64,000 nucleotides of DNA from Arthrobacter mangrovi (GCF_026011795.1 NZ_BRVS01000005.1:248001-312000); one strand, 5' to 3'; positions 16,478-26,178 are shown, counted from the stretch's first letter. Numbers and translations: made by a program. The notes: a model not told the origin generated them from the letters alone.

Positions 16478-17173
16478 ATGGACCTCTTGTCCGAATACTT
16501 CCAGAGCTACCTGACGGCGCTGGAGACCTATGATGTGGTGGCTGCCCTCTGGGTCAACATCCAGTTGACGTTCTGGGCCTTCCTCTGCGCGCTGGCGCTG
16601 GGTACCGTGCTGGCGCTGATGCGGATCTCGCCCGTGCCCAGCTTCCAGTGGGCGGGTGCCGCCTACGTGAACATCTTCCGGAACACGCCGCTGACCATCA
16701 TCATGACGTTCTGCATCCTGGTGCTCGTCTTCCAGCTGCAGCTGAATCTGTCCGACGATTTCGACTTCAATTTCTTCCTCTGGGCGATCGTCGGCCTGTC
16801 GGTGTACCACGCGGCCTTCTTCTGCGAAGCCATCCGCAGCGGGGTGAACACGGTTCCCCTGGGGCAGGCCGAAGCGGCCCGCGCCATCGGGCTGAGCTTC
16901 CTGCCGGCGGCCCGCTACGTAGTCCTTCCGCAGGCTTTCCGCGGAGCCATCGCGCCTATGGGCAACACCCTTATCGCCCTGGCCAAGAACACCACGGTCG
17001 CCACTGTCGCCTCGGTCCCCGAGGCCGCGGGCCTGATGAAGACCATGATCGAGTTCCGCCCGGATGTCATCATGGCGATCTTCGCGACGTTCGCCCTCGG
17101 GTTCGTGGTCATCGTCATCCCGATCGGCCTGCTGACGACCTGGCTCTCGAAGAAACTGGCGGTGGCACGATGA
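16478..17173 (+). CDS. gluC: Glutamate ABC transporter permease
   Basis: 231 residues with about five membrane helices of the HisM/GlnP type. The EAA coupling loop reads EAARAIGLSFLPAARYVVLPQAFRGAI (family motif EAAxAxG-LPQA) at about 129-155. AAAGGGG precedes the ATG. It overlaps gluD by 4 nt (ATGA). Pairs with GluD to form the channel. Confidence 0.9.
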   Translation: MDLLSEYFQSYLTALETYDVVAALWVNIQLTFWAFLCALALGTVLALMRISPVPSFQWAGAAYVNIFRNTPLTIIMTFCILVLVFQLQLNLSDDFDFNFFLWAIVGLSVYHAAFFCEAIRSGVNTVPLGQAEAARAIGLSFLPAARYVVLPQAFRGAIAPMGNTLIALAKNTTVATVASVPEAAGLMKTMIEFRPDVIMAIFATFALGFVVIVIPIGLLTTWLSKKLAVAR

Positions 17174-18036
17174 CAACCCGGCAGAGCGTACTTTTCGACG
17201 CGCCCGGACCTAGGGCCCGGCGGCGCATCATTATCACGAACATCGTGGGCATTCTAGTGTTCCTTGGCGCAGCGCTGTTCGTCCTCAAGGGCCTGTACGA
17301 CCAGGGGCAGCTGGCCCCGGAGCTCTGGACTCCCTTCCTGACCCAGGAGGTCTGGGAATTCACCATCATTCCCGGCCTGGTCAACACCTTCCGGGCCGCT
17401 GCCGCCGCGATCGTGACCTCGGTGGTCTTCGGCTTGCTGTTCGGCGTCGGCAGGCTCTCGCACAACAAGTCCATCGCCTGGCTCAGCGGCATCATCGTGG
17501 AGTTCTTCCGGGCCGTCCCGGTGCTGCTGATGATGATCTTCTTCTGGCTCCTGCTGGGCCAGCTGAAGGTCCTGGAGCCGGCGGACATACCGTTCGTCGC
17601 GGTGGTTCTTGCGCTGACTTTCTACAACGGGTCGGTCATTGCCGAGCTGGTGCGCTCCGGCGTCCACGGGCTGCCCAAGGGCCAGCGGGAAGCCGCGATG
17701 GCCATCGGCATGACCCGCGGCCAGTCCATGCGCAGCATCGAACTGCCGCAGGCACTCGTCGCCATGCTGCCCTCGCTGGTCAGCCAGTTCGTCGTCATCC
17801 TCAAGGACTCCGCGCTCGGCTCGATCATCACCTACTCCGAGCTGCTGCGGTCGATGCAGATCTACGGATCATCCGGTCCGATCCTGCAGGCACTCGCCGT
17901 GGCCGCCGTCCTGTTCATCATCATCAATTTCACGCTGTCCGGTGTGGCCAACTGGCTCGCCCGGTTCCTGGGCAGCCGCACTGCCGGCAGGACGCGTCCC
18001 GTCAGCGCTCCCCCGGTGGCGGCCAAGGCAGGCTGA
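17170..18036 (+). CDS. gluD: Glutamate ABC transporter permease
   Basis: 288 residues from the ATG at 17170 that overlaps the gluC stop. A basic N-terminal segment, about five helices and the coupling loop [23 protein letters not shown] mark it as the second permease half. Its extra N-terminal helix and Pro-rich tail are usual for GluD. Last gene of the operon; a long hairpin follows. Confidence 0.9.
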   Translation: MTTRQSVLFDAPGPRARRRIIITNIVGILVFLGAALFVLKGLYDQGQLAPELWTPFLTQEVWEFTIIPGLVNTFRAAAAAIVTSVVFGLLFGVGRLSHNKSIAWLSGIIVEFFRAVPVLLMMIFFWLLLGQLKVLEPADIPFVAVVLALTFYNGSVIAELVRSGVHGLPKGQREAAMAIGMTRGQSMRSIELPQALVAMLPSLVSQFVVILKDSALGSIITYSELLRSMQIYGSSGPILQALAVAAVLFIIINFTLSGVANWLARFLGSRTAGRTRPVSAPPVAAKAG

Positions 18037-18060
18037 CCGGGAGCATCGATTCGGTCGGCC

Positions 18061-18099
18061 GGGTGCGGGCGGCGTCCACAGCGGACGCCGCCTGCACCC
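18061..18099 (+). terminator. Bidirectional terminator-like hairpin, gluD/dapE
   Basis: A 17-bp stem (18061-18077 with 18083-18099, one G-T pair) and loop ACAGC between two convergent genes. There is no clear T run on either side. Confidence 0.6.
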
Positions 18100-18115
18100 G
18101 CTTAAGCGGCCGTGC

Positions 18116-19204
18116 TCAGCGGAGCCAGCGGCTCAGCGCCTCCAGGCAGGCCCGAATGGCCTCGGCCGTCACGTGCTCGTTGTCCGTATGGGCCAGCAGC
18201 GCGTCCCCGGGACCGAAGTTCACCGCCGGAATGCCCAGCTCGCTGAACCGGGCCACGTCCGTCCAGCCGTACTTCGGCTTCGGCTCCGCCCCGACGGCGG
18301 CAACGAACTCGGCCGCGGCCGGGTGCTGCAGCCCAGGCCGCGCCCCCGCCGCCGCATCCGTGCGGACCACCTCGAATCCCTCGAGCAGGCCGCGGACGTA
18401 GGCCTCGGCGTCGTCCGGGGTCTTGTCGGGGGCAAAGCGGTAGTTGATCTCGACCACGGCCTTGTCCGGGATCACGTTGCCGGCGGTGCCGCCGTTGATC
18501 TTGACCGCGTTGAGGCTCTCCCGGTAGTCGAGTCCGTCCACGGTCACGGTCGCCGGTTCGTGGTTGCGCAGCCGCACCAGGATCTCGGCGGCCGCGTGGA
18601 TGGCGTTCTGCCCCATCCACGCCCGGGCCGAGTGGGCCGCCTTGCCGACGGTCGTGGCCTCGAACCTGCTGGTGCCGTTGCAGCCGCCCTCCACTGTCCC
18701 GTCCGTCGGTTCGAGCAGGATGGCGAAGTCGCCGGCCAGCAGCTCGCGGTGGTTCCGCACGAGCCGGCCCAGGCCGCTGAGCGAGGCTTCGACTTCTTCA
18801 TGGTCGTAGAACACGTAGGTCACGTCGCGGCGAGGTGCGGTCAGCTGCGCGGCGAGGGCCAGCTGGACTGCGACGCCGCCCTTCATGTCGGTGGCTCCGC
18901 GGCCGTACAGCACTCCGTCGTCCCAGCTGGAGGGCACGGTGCCGCGGGACTGCGGCACCGTGGGCAGCGGGACCGTGTCCAGGTGGCCGGCCAGGATCAC
19001 GCGCTCGTCCCGGCCCAGTTCGGTCCGCGCCAGGATGGCGTCCCCGTCCCGCAGGACGTGCAGGTGCGGCAGGCCGCGCAGCGCCGACTCGACGGCGTCC
19101 GCGAGAGCACCTTCGTTCCCGGAGACGCTGTTGATATCGATCAGCGCGGCGGTCAGCTCGGCGACGTCGGAGGTCAGGTCAAGGGCAATGGTCGAAGCAG
19201 TCAC
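18116..19204 (-). CDS. dapE: Succinyl-diaminopimelate desuccinylase
   Basis: 362 residues from a GTG at 19202-19204. M20 peptidase fold with AGHLDTVP (H74, D76), [10 protein letters not shown] (D106, bridging Asp), YDHEEVE (E136/E137) and a C-terminal His in [10 protein letters not shown]. It releases LL-diaminopimelate from the N-succinyl intermediate in lysine and peptidoglycan precursor synthesis. It is divergent from dapD, which makes the succinylated precursor, and dapC lies 5 kb away, so the succinylase branch is complete except for later steps. Confidence 0.93.
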   Translation of the reverse strand: MTASTIALDLTSDVAELTAALIDINSVSGNEGALADAVESALRGLPHLHVLRDGDAILARTELGRDERVILAGHLDTVPLPTVPQSRGTVPSSWDDGVLYGRGATDMKGGVAVQLALAAQLTAPRRDVTYVFYDHEEVEASLSGLGRLVRNHRELLAGDFAILLEPTDGTVEGGCNGTSRFEATTVGKAAHSARAWMGQNAIHAAAEILVRLRNHEPATVTVDGLDYRESLNAVKINGGTAGNVIPDKAVVEINYRFAPDKTPDDAEAYVRGLLEGFEVVRTDAAAGARPGLQHPAAAEFVAAVGAEPKPKYGWTDVARFSELGIPAVNFGPGDALLAHTDNEHVTAEAIRACLEALSRWLR

Positions 19205-19245
19205 ACCCCTAGCGTAATGGGGCACGCCGGCCAATCCGGCGTCGG

Positions 19246-19258
19246 TAGACTGGGAAAC
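19246..19258 (+). promoter_or_regulatory. -10 box, leaderless start of dapD
   Basis: TAGACT (19246-19251) is seven bases from the ATG at 19259; no ribosome site is present. Confidence 0.6.
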
Positions 19259-20221
19259 ATGCCTGCGAACAACACTGATTCCGCTTTGCCCCGAACCGCC
19301 TACGGCACCGGCCTTGCCAGCGTCGCCGCCAATGGAACGATCCTCGACGTCTGGTACCCCGCCCCGGGCCTCGGAGAGGCCCCCGCCGACGGACCCGACC
19401 AGGACCTGAAGGCACTGGCCCAGCAGGAAGACGCGGAGCGTGGCGTGCGCTTCGAGCTGGTCAGCCGCGGCATCGAACTGGATGCCGCGCCCGCCGACAC
19501 CGCCGACGCCTACCTGCGCCTGCACCTTCTCTCGCACCGGCTGGTACAGCCCAATTCCATCAACCTGGACGGCATTTTCGGCCTGCTCGCCAACGTCGTC
19601 TGGACGAACTTCGGCCCCTGCAGCACCGAAAACTTCGAGGCCACCCGCCTCCGGCTGCGCAGCCGCGGCAACGTGACCGTCTACGGCGTAGACAAGTTCC
19701 CCCGCATGGTCGACTACGTGCTGCCGTCCGGCGTGCGCATCGCGGACGCCGACCGGGTACGCCTGGGCGCCCACCTGGCAGAGGGGACCACGGTCATGCA
19801 TGAAGGCTTCGTGAACTTCAATGCCGGTACGCTCGGCACCTCCATGGTCGAGGGCCGTATCTCGGCCGGGGTCATCGTCGCAGACGGTTCCGACGTCGGC
19901 GGCGGGGCGTCGATCATGGGTACCCTCTCGGGCGGCGGCAAGGAGCGCATCAGCATCGGCGAACGCGTGCTCCTCGGCGCCAACTCCGGCGTCGGCATCA
20001 GCATCGGCGACGACTGCGTCGTCGAGGCAGGCCTCTACGTCACGGCCGGCACGCGCGTGAGCCTGCTGGAAGCCGGCGGCGAGGCGCGCCAGGTCAAGGC
20101 CGTGGAACTCTCCGGCGTTTCCAACCTGCTGTTCCGGCGTAACTCCGTGTCCGGCGTCGTGGAGGTCCTGCCCCGCGCCGGGCAGACCGTCGAGCTCAAC
20201 GCCGCCCTCCACGCCAACTGA
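19259..20221 (+). CDS. dapD: Tetrahydrodipicolinate N-succinyltransferase
   Basis: 320 residues. The N-terminal domain (1-150) contains [20 protein letters not shown], typical of the actinobacterial DapD type. The C-terminal left-handed beta helix shows hexad repeats ([59 protein letters not shown]). It uses succinyl-CoA to open and block tetrahydrodipicolinate; active as a trimer. Leaderless, head to head with dapE. Confidence 0.93.
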   Translation: MPANNTDSALPRTAYGTGLASVAANGTILDVWYPAPGLGEAPADGPDQDLKALAQQEDAERGVRFELVSRGIELDAAPADTADAYLRLHLLSHRLVQPNSINLDGIFGLLANVVWTNFGPCSTENFEATRLRLRSRGNVTVYGVDKFPRMVDYVLPSGVRIADADRVRLGAHLAEGTTVMHEGFVNFNAGTLGTSMVEGRISAGVIVADGSDVGGGASIMGTLSGGGKERISIGERVLLGANSGVGISIGDDCVVEAGLYVTAGTRVSLLEAGGEARQVKAVELSGVSNLLFRRNSVSGVVEVLPRAGQTVELNAALHAN

Positions 20222-20240
20222 TTCGGGGGATTTCCGCCTT

Positions 20241-21101
20241 ATGGTTCGTCGCCGACGACGCCGCGCCCTCGTGGTGCTGCTGCTGCTGGTCGCCCTGGTG
20301 GCCGGCGGGGTATGGCTCGCCGTGTCGTCGATCCAGCGGTCGGAAATCCTGGTGCGGGAGCGCTGCACGGCCGTGGTCGGTCCGGAGACCTTTGAACTGG
20401 CTCCGGACCAGGCCGCGAACGCAGCCCTCATTTCAGGCATCGCGGTCCAGCGCGGCCTGCCGGCCAGGGCTGCCTCGATTGCCTTGGCCACCTCGATCCA
20501 AGAGTCGAAACTGCGCAACATCGGACACGGCGACAATGCCGGTCCGGATTCCCGCGGGCTGTTCCAGCAGCGCCCCTCCCAGGGGTGGGGCACTGAGGAC
20601 CAGGTGATGGACCCGGTCTACGCCACCAACCGCTTCTACGAGGAGCTCGAACAGGTGCCGGGCTACGAGACCATGTCCATCACCGAGGCGGCGCAGAAGG
20701 TCCAGCGCAGCGCCTATCCCGAGGCCTACGCCGACCACGAGGGGGAAGGCAAAGCCTTTGCCTCCGCCCTGACCGGGCACTCCCCCGCAGCGCTGAACTG
20801 CGTCCTGAAGACACCCGAAAGCGCCGGAGACGCGGCGTCCGTCCAAGAGCAGCTGGACCTGGCATACCCCGGACTCGAGCCGTCGGTCCAAGGCAACGAA
20901 CTGCAGGTCAGCGCCAACGAGACAACCGGCTGGGCCATCGCGCAGTGGGCGGTGGCCTCGGCCAAGGAACTGCGGATCGAGTCGGTCGCGTTCGCCGGCC
21001 TGCGCTGGGAGCGGGCAGCCGGGGGCTGGTCCACCGCCGAAACGCCGTCCGGGACCGTGGTCATCACCCTCGCGGACGCCGCCTCAGCCGCCCGAACCTG
21101 A
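20241..21101 (+). CDS. Secreted or anchored lysozyme-fold-like protein
   Basis: 286 residues. A basic MVRRRRRR start and a hydrophobic helix (about 9-28) make an anchor or uncleaved signal. Residues 60-150 contain ASIALATSIQESKLRNI and SRGLFQQRPSQGWGT, which resemble the catalytic Glu region and the GLFQ motif of SLT/lysozyme-like folds. The C-terminal 100 residues have no match I recognise. Close relatives in this group are often misnamed as heavy-metal transporters. A peptidoglycan role is inference. It follows dapD by 19 nt with GGGGGA at 20226. Confidence 0.5.
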   Translation: MVRRRRRRALVVLLLLVALVAGGVWLAVSSIQRSEILVRERCTAVVGPETFELAPDQAANAALISGIAVQRGLPARAASIALATSIQESKLRNIGHGDNAGPDSRGLFQQRPSQGWGTEDQVMDPVYATNRFYEELEQVPGYETMSITEAAQKVQRSAYPEAYADHEGEGKAFASALTGHSPAALNCVLKTPESAGDAASVQEQLDLAYPGLEPSVQGNELQVSANETTGWAIAQWAVASAKELRIESVAFAGLRWERAAGGWSTAETPSGTVVITLADAASAART

Positions 21102-21114
21102 GGCTAGGCGGGAG

Positions 21115-21726
21115 TTAGACGAGCAGTTCCACCACCGGCTGGACGAAACTGCGGTAGGCCGCCTCGTCTTCGATCAGCTTCTGGCTCAGGATCATCCGGT
21201 TCGGTTCCACGTACCAGGCCCGGGCCTCGTGCAGCGGCAGCTCGATCAGCTTCAGTTCGAACTGCCGCGCGTCGCGGCCCAGTTCCATCTCCCGGTCCTG
21301 CACCAGCCGGCTGATGAGCTTGGCCCGCCCGCTCGCTTCGCGCTCCTGCGCCGCGCGCTGGTATTCCGCCTTGCGTTCGCGCGCCCACGTCGTCGCGGCC
21401 CCGTAGTGGGCCTGCATGACCAACTGCAGGGCGGGGCTGTCATCGAACGCCGCGAAGGCCGGAGGGTCCAAGGCTGTCGCGGCCCCGGTGTCTTCCTTGA
21501 CCAGGTGGGACCACCAGTCTTCCCACTCCCGCCGCAGCGCGGCCGGGCCGCCGACGTGGGCCGTCAGCTGCCGCGGATCTGCCCGGCGGATGTGGGGTTC
21601 GGCTGCCGAAACGGCGGGGGATCCTGCCCCGTCCAGTCCGGCGACATCATGAAAGTACAGGGCCATCAGCATCTGCGCCGAGGTGTCGGCCGTGATGCGC
21701 CAGCCCGAGCTGCCGGTGTGCTCCAT
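21115..21726 (-). CDS. Conserved hypothetical protein
   Basis: 203 residues from the ATG at 21724-21726, with AAAGGA about 12 bases upstream. Soluble, no signal or membrane segment. The middle has WEDWWSHLV and a strongly charged helix WARERKAEYQRAAQEREASGRAKL, and the end is a mixed alpha/beta segment (LIELPLHEARAWYVEPNRMILS). No family recognised. The codon usage and strong GC third-position bias look native. Convergent with the lysozyme-fold gene and divergent from galE. Confidence 0.65.
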   Translation of the reverse strand: MEHTGSSGWRITADTSAQMLMALYFHDVAGLDGAGSPAVSAAEPHIRRADPRQLTAHVGGPAALRREWEDWWSHLVKEDTGAATALDPPAFAAFDDSPALQLVMQAHYGAATTWARERKAEYQRAAQEREASGRAKLISRLVQDREMELGRDARQFELKLIELPLHEARAWYVEPNRMILSQKLIEDEAAYRSFVQPVVELLV

Positions 21727-21820
21727 CGATGAGGGTTCCTTTCCCGACGTCCTAGGTCCACTGTAGACGCAGGCGTTGCCCTCGACCACCGTCAAATATC
21801 GAACCGGAGGCGCCAGGAAC

Positions 21821-21832
21821 TAGGCTGTAGCC
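21821..21832 (+). promoter_or_regulatory. -10 box, leaderless start of galE
   Basis: TAGGCT (21821-21826) then six bases to the ATG at 21833. Confidence 0.6.
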
Positions 21833-22849
21833 ATGAGGATTCTGGTTACCGGGGGAACCGGCTACATTGGCTCGCACACCACATTGGCGCTGCTTGAGGC
21901 GGGGCACGACGTCGTCGTGGTCGACAATCTCGCCAATTCCAGCGAGGAGTCGCTGCGGCGCGTGCAGGAACTGGCCAATCGTACCGCGGCATTCCGCAAG
22001 GTGGACCTGCTCGACGCGGACACGCTGGGCGAGGTTTTCGATGCGGAGAAGATCGATGCCGTGATCCACTTCGCGGGGCTGAAGGCCGTCGGCGAGTCGG
22101 TGGAACAACCGTTGCGCTACTACCACAACAACGTCACCGGCACGCTGAACCTGCTGCGCTGCATGGAGGCCCACGATGTGCGGACCATCGTGTTCAGCTC
22201 GTCCGCGACGGTCTACGGCAATTCCGACCAGGTCCCGCTGACCGAGAAGATGCCGCTGGACGCCACAAATCCCTATGGCCGGACCAAGGAACAGATCGAA
22301 GACATCCTGTCCGACCTGGGCGCGTCGGACGAACGCTGGCGCATCGCGCTGCTGCGCTACTTCAATCCGGTCGGCGCGCACGAGTCCGGCCGGATCGGCG
22401 AAGACCCGACCGGCGTGCCCAACAACCTGCTGCCCTTCGTCGCACAGGTGGCGGTGGGCCGCCGCGAGAAGGTCCGCGTCTTCGGCAGCGACTACCCGAC
22501 GCCGGACGGCACCGGTGTGCGCGACTACATCCACGTCATGGACCTCGCGGCCGGGCATCTGGCCGCGCTGGACTACATCGCCGGCCGTTCCGGCGTGCGC
22601 CGCTGGAACCTCGGCACCGGCCGCGGTTCCTCCGTCCTCGAGGTCCTGGAGGCGTTCGGCAAGGCCGCAGGCTTCGAGATCCCCCGCGAGCTGACCGACC
22701 GCCGGCCGGGCGACGCGGCAGTCAGCTACGCGGACCCCACCGCCGCCCTGGCCGAGCTCGGCTGGTCCGCCCAGCGGTCGCTGGAGCAGATGTGCCAGGA
22801 CCATTGGCGCTGGCAGAAGGAAAACCCGAACGGCTACGCCGGCTCCTAG
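21833..22849 (+). CDS. galE: UDP-glucose 4-epimerase
   Basis: 338 residues, full length for the family. NAD-binding GGTGYIGSH (7-15), the catalytic Ser region FSSSATVYG, and Tyr-x3-Lys in NPYGRTKEQIE (about 146-156). RYFNPVGAHESG and RDYIHVMDLAAGH are further GalE signatures. It interconverts UDP-glucose and UDP-galactose for cell-wall polysaccharide or galactose use. A leaderless promoter precedes it and a very strong palindrome follows. Confidence 0.94.
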   Translation: MRILVTGGTGYIGSHTTLALLEAGHDVVVVDNLANSSEESLRRVQELANRTAAFRKVDLLDADTLGEVFDAEKIDAVIHFAGLKAVGESVEQPLRYYHNNVTGTLNLLRCMEAHDVRTIVFSSSATVYGNSDQVPLTEKMPLDATNPYGRTKEQIEDILSDLGASDERWRIALLRYFNPVGAHESGRIGEDPTGVPNNLLPFVAQVAVGRREKVRVFGSDYPTPDGTGVRDYIHVMDLAAGHLAALDYIAGRSGVRRWNLGTGRGSSVLEVLEAFGKAAGFEIPRELTDRRPGDAAVSYADPTAALAELGWSAQRSLEQMCQDHWRWQKENPNGYAGS

Positions 22850-22854
22850 CGCGG

Positions 22855-22906
22855 CCTTAAACGCGTGTGTCCCCCGGACTGCTCCGGGGGACACACGCGT
22901 TTAAGG
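22855..22906 (+). terminator. 24-bp perfect bidirectional terminator galE/gltA
   Basis: Arms 22855-22878 and 22883-22906 are exact inverted copies around the loop CTGC, between convergent genes. The outer CCTTAAA / TTTAAGG gives a short T/A tract for both directions. Confidence 0.85.
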
Positions 22907-22936
22907 CGATTGCCGCCGTCGTACGCCGGCCAAGGC

Positions 22937-24220
22937 TCAGCGGGCGGGGTACTGGCGCTCCAGTTCACCCGTGTACAGCTGGCGCGGGCGGCCGATCTTG
23001 GTGTGCGGGTCCTTGATCATCTCGCGCCACTGGGCGATCCAGCCGGGCAGGCGGCCGATGGCGAAGAGCACGGTGAACATCTTCTCCGGGAAGCCCATGG
23101 CCTTGTAGATGAGGCCTGTGTAGAAGTCCACGTTCGGGTAGAGCTTGCGTTCGATGAAGTAGTCGTCCGCCAGGGCCTTCTCTTCGAGCCGCATCGCGAT
23201 GTCCAGCAGTTCGTCATTGCCGCCGAGCTTGCTGAGGATCTCGTGGGCCGTGGCCTTGACGATGCGGGCGCGCGGGTCGTAGTTCTTGTACACGCGGTGG
23301 CCGAAGCCCATCAGGCGGACGCCGGCTTCCTTGTTCTTGACCTTCTCCATGAAGTCTTCCGGCTGCATGCCCGAGGACTGGATCTGGCGCAGCATGTTCA
23401 GCACCGCTTCGTTCGCGCCGCCGTGCAGCGGGCCGAACAGGGCATTGATGCCGGCGGAAACGGAGGCGAACATGTTGGCGTTCGAGCTGCCCACCAGGCG
23501 CACCGTGGAGGTGGAGCAATTCTGCTCGTGGTCGGCGTGCAGGATCAGCAGCAGGTCCAGGGCCTTGACCATGACCGGATCCAGCTCGTACGGCTCGGCG
23601 GGCAGGCCGAACGAGAGCCGCATGAAGTTCTCCACGAGGTTCATGGAGTTGTCCGGGTACAGCAGCGCCTGCCCGATGGACTTCTTGTGCGCGTAGGCGG
23701 CGATGACCGGCAGCTTGGCCATCAGGCGGATGGTGGACAGCTCCACCTGCTCATCGTCGAACGGATCCAGCGAGTCCTGGTAGAACGTGGACAGCGCGCT
23801 CACCGCCGAGGACAGCACCGGCATGGGGTGCGCATCGCGCGGGAACCCGTTGAAGAAGCCCTTGAGTTCCTCGTGGAGCAGGGTGTGCCGGCGGATCTTC
23901 TGGTCGAAGGCCTCGAGCTCGGAGGGCGTGGGCAGGTTGCCGTAGATCAGCAGGTAGGAAACCTCGAGGAAGCTCGAGTGCTCCGCCAGCTGGTCGATCG
24001 GATACCCGCGGTAGCGCAGGATGCCCGCGTCGCCGTCGATGTAGGTGATCGCGGACGTGGTGGCCGCGGTGTTCATGAAGCCGGGGTCGAAGGTGACCGC
24101 GCCGGTCTGCTTCAGCAGCTTCGAAACGTCGTAGCCGTCATTGCCTTCTGCCGCCTTGAGCCTCGGCAGGTCAAGCTGGCCGCCGTCATACTGCAGGGTG
24201 GCACCGGTCTGCTCTGTCAT
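22937..24220 (-). CDS. gltA: Citrate synthase
   Basis: 427 residues from the ATG at 24218-24220 with GGGGA five bases upstream. Type II hexameric citrate synthase by length. Catalytic motifs: HADHEQNCST (substrate His), GFGHRVYKNYDPRA (catalytic His) and the final RPRQLYTGE. It condenses oxaloacetate and acetyl-CoA. An N-terminal beta domain (about 1-60) is present, as in the NADH-regulated bacterial type, though the presence of that control is not shown. Followed by a perfect palindromic terminator. Confidence 0.95.
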   Translation of the reverse strand: MTEQTGATLQYDGGQLDLPRLKAAEGNDGYDVSKLLKQTGAVTFDPGFMNTAATTSAITYIDGDAGILRYRGYPIDQLAEHSSFLEVSYLLIYGNLPTPSELEAFDQKIRRHTLLHEELKGFFNGFPRDAHPMPVLSSAVSALSTFYQDSLDPFDDEQVELSTIRLMAKLPVIAAYAHKKSIGQALLYPDNSMNLVENFMRLSFGLPAEPYELDPVMVKALDLLLILHADHEQNCSTSTVRLVGSSNANMFASVSAGINALFGPLHGGANEAVLNMLRQIQSSGMQPEDFMEKVKNKEAGVRLMGFGHRVYKNYDPRARIVKATAHEILSKLGGNDELLDIAMRLEEKALADDYFIERKLYPNVDFYTGLIYKAMGFPEKMFTVLFAIGRLPGWIAQWREMIKDPHTKIGRPRQLYTGELERQYPAR

Positions 24221-24361
24221 TGAGTCCCCTTCAGGAGTCGTGGAAACTATCTGCACGGACGCCGTCGAAGTGGCGGCGCTACTATGCACACTCGGATCAA
24301 ACGCTACCGGCACGGGTGCCCCGATATCTAATCCGGAGGTCACTTTCAGGTTTGCAGCGTG

Positions 24362-25486
24362 TCAACGCAGCCGTTCGACCGCCGCGTCGATCCGCTCATC
24401 GGCCTCGGTCAGGGCGACGCGGATGAAGCCGTTTCCGCGTTCTCCGTAGAAGACGCCGGGACCGACGACGATGCCGAGCTGGGCGAGCCGGTCCACCGCG
24501 GTCCAGGTGTCCTCGCCGGTGGTGCCCCACAGGTAGAGGCCCGCTTCCGAATGCTGGACCTGCAGCCCGAAGTCCCGCAGGGCCGGCAGCAGCCGCTCCC
24601 GCCGGCTCCGGTACAGGTCCTTCTGGGCCTGCACGTGGGCGCTGTCGTTGAGGGCGGCACGCATCGCTTCCTGGACGGGCCTCGGCACGATCATCCCGGC
24701 GTGCTTGCGGCTGTTAACCAGGTTCGCCATCAGGACTGGGTCCCCGGCGATGAAGGCGGCCCGGTAGCCGGCCAGGTTGGACTGCTTGCTCAGCGAGTAC
24801 ACGCTCAGCAGCCCCTCGTGGCTGCCCTGCGCCACCTCGGGATCCAGCACGCTGGGGACGGCCCTGCCGCCCCGGTCCTGGTCCCATTCGTCCCAGCCCA
24901 GCTCCGCATAGCATTCGTCCGAAGCGACGACGGCGCCGGCCTCGCGGGCCTGCTCCACCAACCCGCGCATCGACGCGATATCACGCACGATGCCCGTGGG
25001 GTTGCCGGGCGAATTGATCCAGACCAGCTTGACGCGCCCGCGCGTGGCGGGGTCCAGCTCGTCGAGCGAATCGGCGGCAACCGGCGTGGCGCCGGCGAGG
25101 ATGGCCCCGATGTCATAGGTGGGATAGGCGACGGTTGGCCGCACTACGACGTCGTCCTTGCCCAGGCCCAGCAGCAGCGGCAGCCAGGCCACCAGCTCCT
25201 TCGACCCGACCGTCGGCATGACGGCCTCCGGGTCCAGGCCCGGCACGTTCCGCCGCCGGGCGTACCAGTCCGCGATTGCCTCGCGCAGTTTCAACGTGCC
25301 GTGCGTGGTCGGGTACCCCGGCGAGTCGGCCGCAGCTTTCAGCGCCTCCTGGATGACGGGCGGCGTGGGATCGACCGGCGTACCAATGGAGAGGTTGACC
25401 ATGCCGTCCGGATGGCGCGCGGCCTTGTCCCGATACGGTTCCATGGCGTTCCACGGGTAATCGGGAAGCTGTAGTCCGAAGCCCAT
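24362..25486 (-). CDS. dapC: Succinyldiaminopimelate transaminase
   Basis: 374 residues, fold-type I aminotransferase. PLP lysine in SLSKQSNLAGYR, the NSPGNPTG motif, SDECYAELGWD and a C-terminal Arg in NGFIRVALTE. The actinobacterial DapC subgroup is marked by the order ferredoxin-dapC, which occurs here with 4 nt between the genes. It transfers the amino group from glutamate to N-succinyl-2-amino-6-ketopimelate in lysine synthesis. The reaction is assigned mostly from neighbourhood and subgroup motifs. Confidence 0.88.
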   Translation of the reverse strand: MGFGLQLPDYPWNAMEPYRDKAARHPDGMVNLSIGTPVDPTPPVIQEALKAAADSPGYPTTHGTLKLREAIADWYARRRNVPGLDPEAVMPTVGSKELVAWLPLLLGLGKDDVVVRPTVAYPTYDIGAILAGATPVAADSLDELDPATRGRVKLVWINSPGNPTGIVRDIASMRGLVEQAREAGAVVASDECYAELGWDEWDQDRGGRAVPSVLDPEVAQGSHEGLLSVYSLSKQSNLAGYRAAFIAGDPVLMANLVNSRKHAGMIVPRPVQEAMRAALNDSAHVQAQKDLYRSRRERLLPALRDFGLQVQHSEAGLYLWGTTGEDTWTAVDRLAQLGIVVGPGVFYGERGNGFIRVALTEADERIDAAVERLR

Positions 25487-25490
25487 GCGC

Positions 25491-25814
25491 TCAGTCTTGG
25501 TTCTGCGGCGGCAGCGCGGCGATCAGCGGGTGGTCCTTGTGCGTGTTGCCGATCTTGGCGGCGCCGCCGGGCGAACCGAGGTCGTCGAAGAACTCGACGT
25601 TGGCCTTGTAGTACTCGGCCCACTCCTCGGGCGTGTCGTCCTCGTAGTAGATGGCCTCGACGGGACACACCGGCTCGCAGGCGCCGCAGTCCACGCACTC
25701 GTCGGGGTGGATGTAGAGCGAGCGTTCGCCTTCGTAGATGCAGTCCACGGGGCATTCTTCGATGCATGCCTTGTCTTTGACATCCACGCACGGCTGCGCG
25801 ATTACATACGTCAC
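25491..25814 (-). CDS. fdxA: 7Fe ferredoxin
   Basis: 107 residues from the GTG at 25812-25814, giving the canonical MTYVIAQPCVDVKDKACIEE start; a GTG four codons upstream is also open. Cysteines C9, C17, C50 fit the [3Fe-4S] site and C21, C40, C43, C46 the [4Fe-4S] site. Small electron carrier. Operon with dapC, as for fdxC-Rv1178 in mycobacteria. Confidence 0.92.
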   Translation of the reverse strand: MTYVIAQPCVDVKDKACIEECPVDCIYEGERSLYIHPDECVDCGACEPVCPVEAIYYEDDTPEEWAEYYKANVEFFDDLGSPGGAAKIGNTHKDHPLIAALPPQNQD

Positions 25815-25890
25815 GTCCTTGAGCACCTTTCTTGTCTGCTACCCCAAGGGTAGCCCTTCGTCCATTATCTCCCCGCGCCCGGTCCTCGCC

Positions 25891-25902
25891 TAAACTGGTG
25901 GC
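25891..25902 (+). promoter_or_regulatory. -10 box, leaderless start at 25903
   Basis: TAAACT (25891-25896) followed by six bases and GTG. Confidence 0.55.
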
Positions 25903-26136
25903 GTGCCCTCCCCCACCCCGGCCGGATTCCTCCGCGCAGCGGCCCCCGGAACCAGAGTCGTGGTCCGCTATCGGATTCCCGGCGGCCTCACGGATGCCCT
26001 CGGCGAGCTGGTTTCCGCTGACGACGGCGAGTGCACCGTCCGCACGAAGCGCGGCGATGTGGTGGTTGACCTGGGAGCCGTGACGGCCGCCAAAGAAGTG
26101 CCGCCCCCGCCGCGCCGCCGCAGCCGCAGCGATTGA
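25903..26136 (+). CDS. Small SH3-like hypothetical protein
   Basis: 77 residues. The core GTRVVVRYRIPGGLTDALGELVSADDGECTVRTKRGDVVVDLGAVTAAKEV reads as an SH3-like small barrel of the type found at the N-terminus of Rv0428c-like acetyltransferases, here standing alone (quoted in parts it runs from about residue 16 to 66). The tail is PPPPRRRSRS. The gene faces away from fdxA and has a leaderless promoter. No function can be given; a nucleic-acid or partner-binding role would be a guess. Confidence 0.65.
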   Translation: MPSPTPAGFLRAAAPGTRVVVRYRIPGGLTDALGELVSADDGECTVRTKRGDVVVDLGAVTAAKEVPPPPRRRSRSD

Positions 26137-26166
26137 GGAACATCAATCAGCCGGGCGTTTCTGACG

Positions 26167-26178
26167 TATGCTGGGCAT
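26167..26178 (+). promoter_or_regulatory. -10 box, leaderless start at 26179
   Basis: TATGCT (26167-26172) followed by six bases and ATG. Confidence 0.6.
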
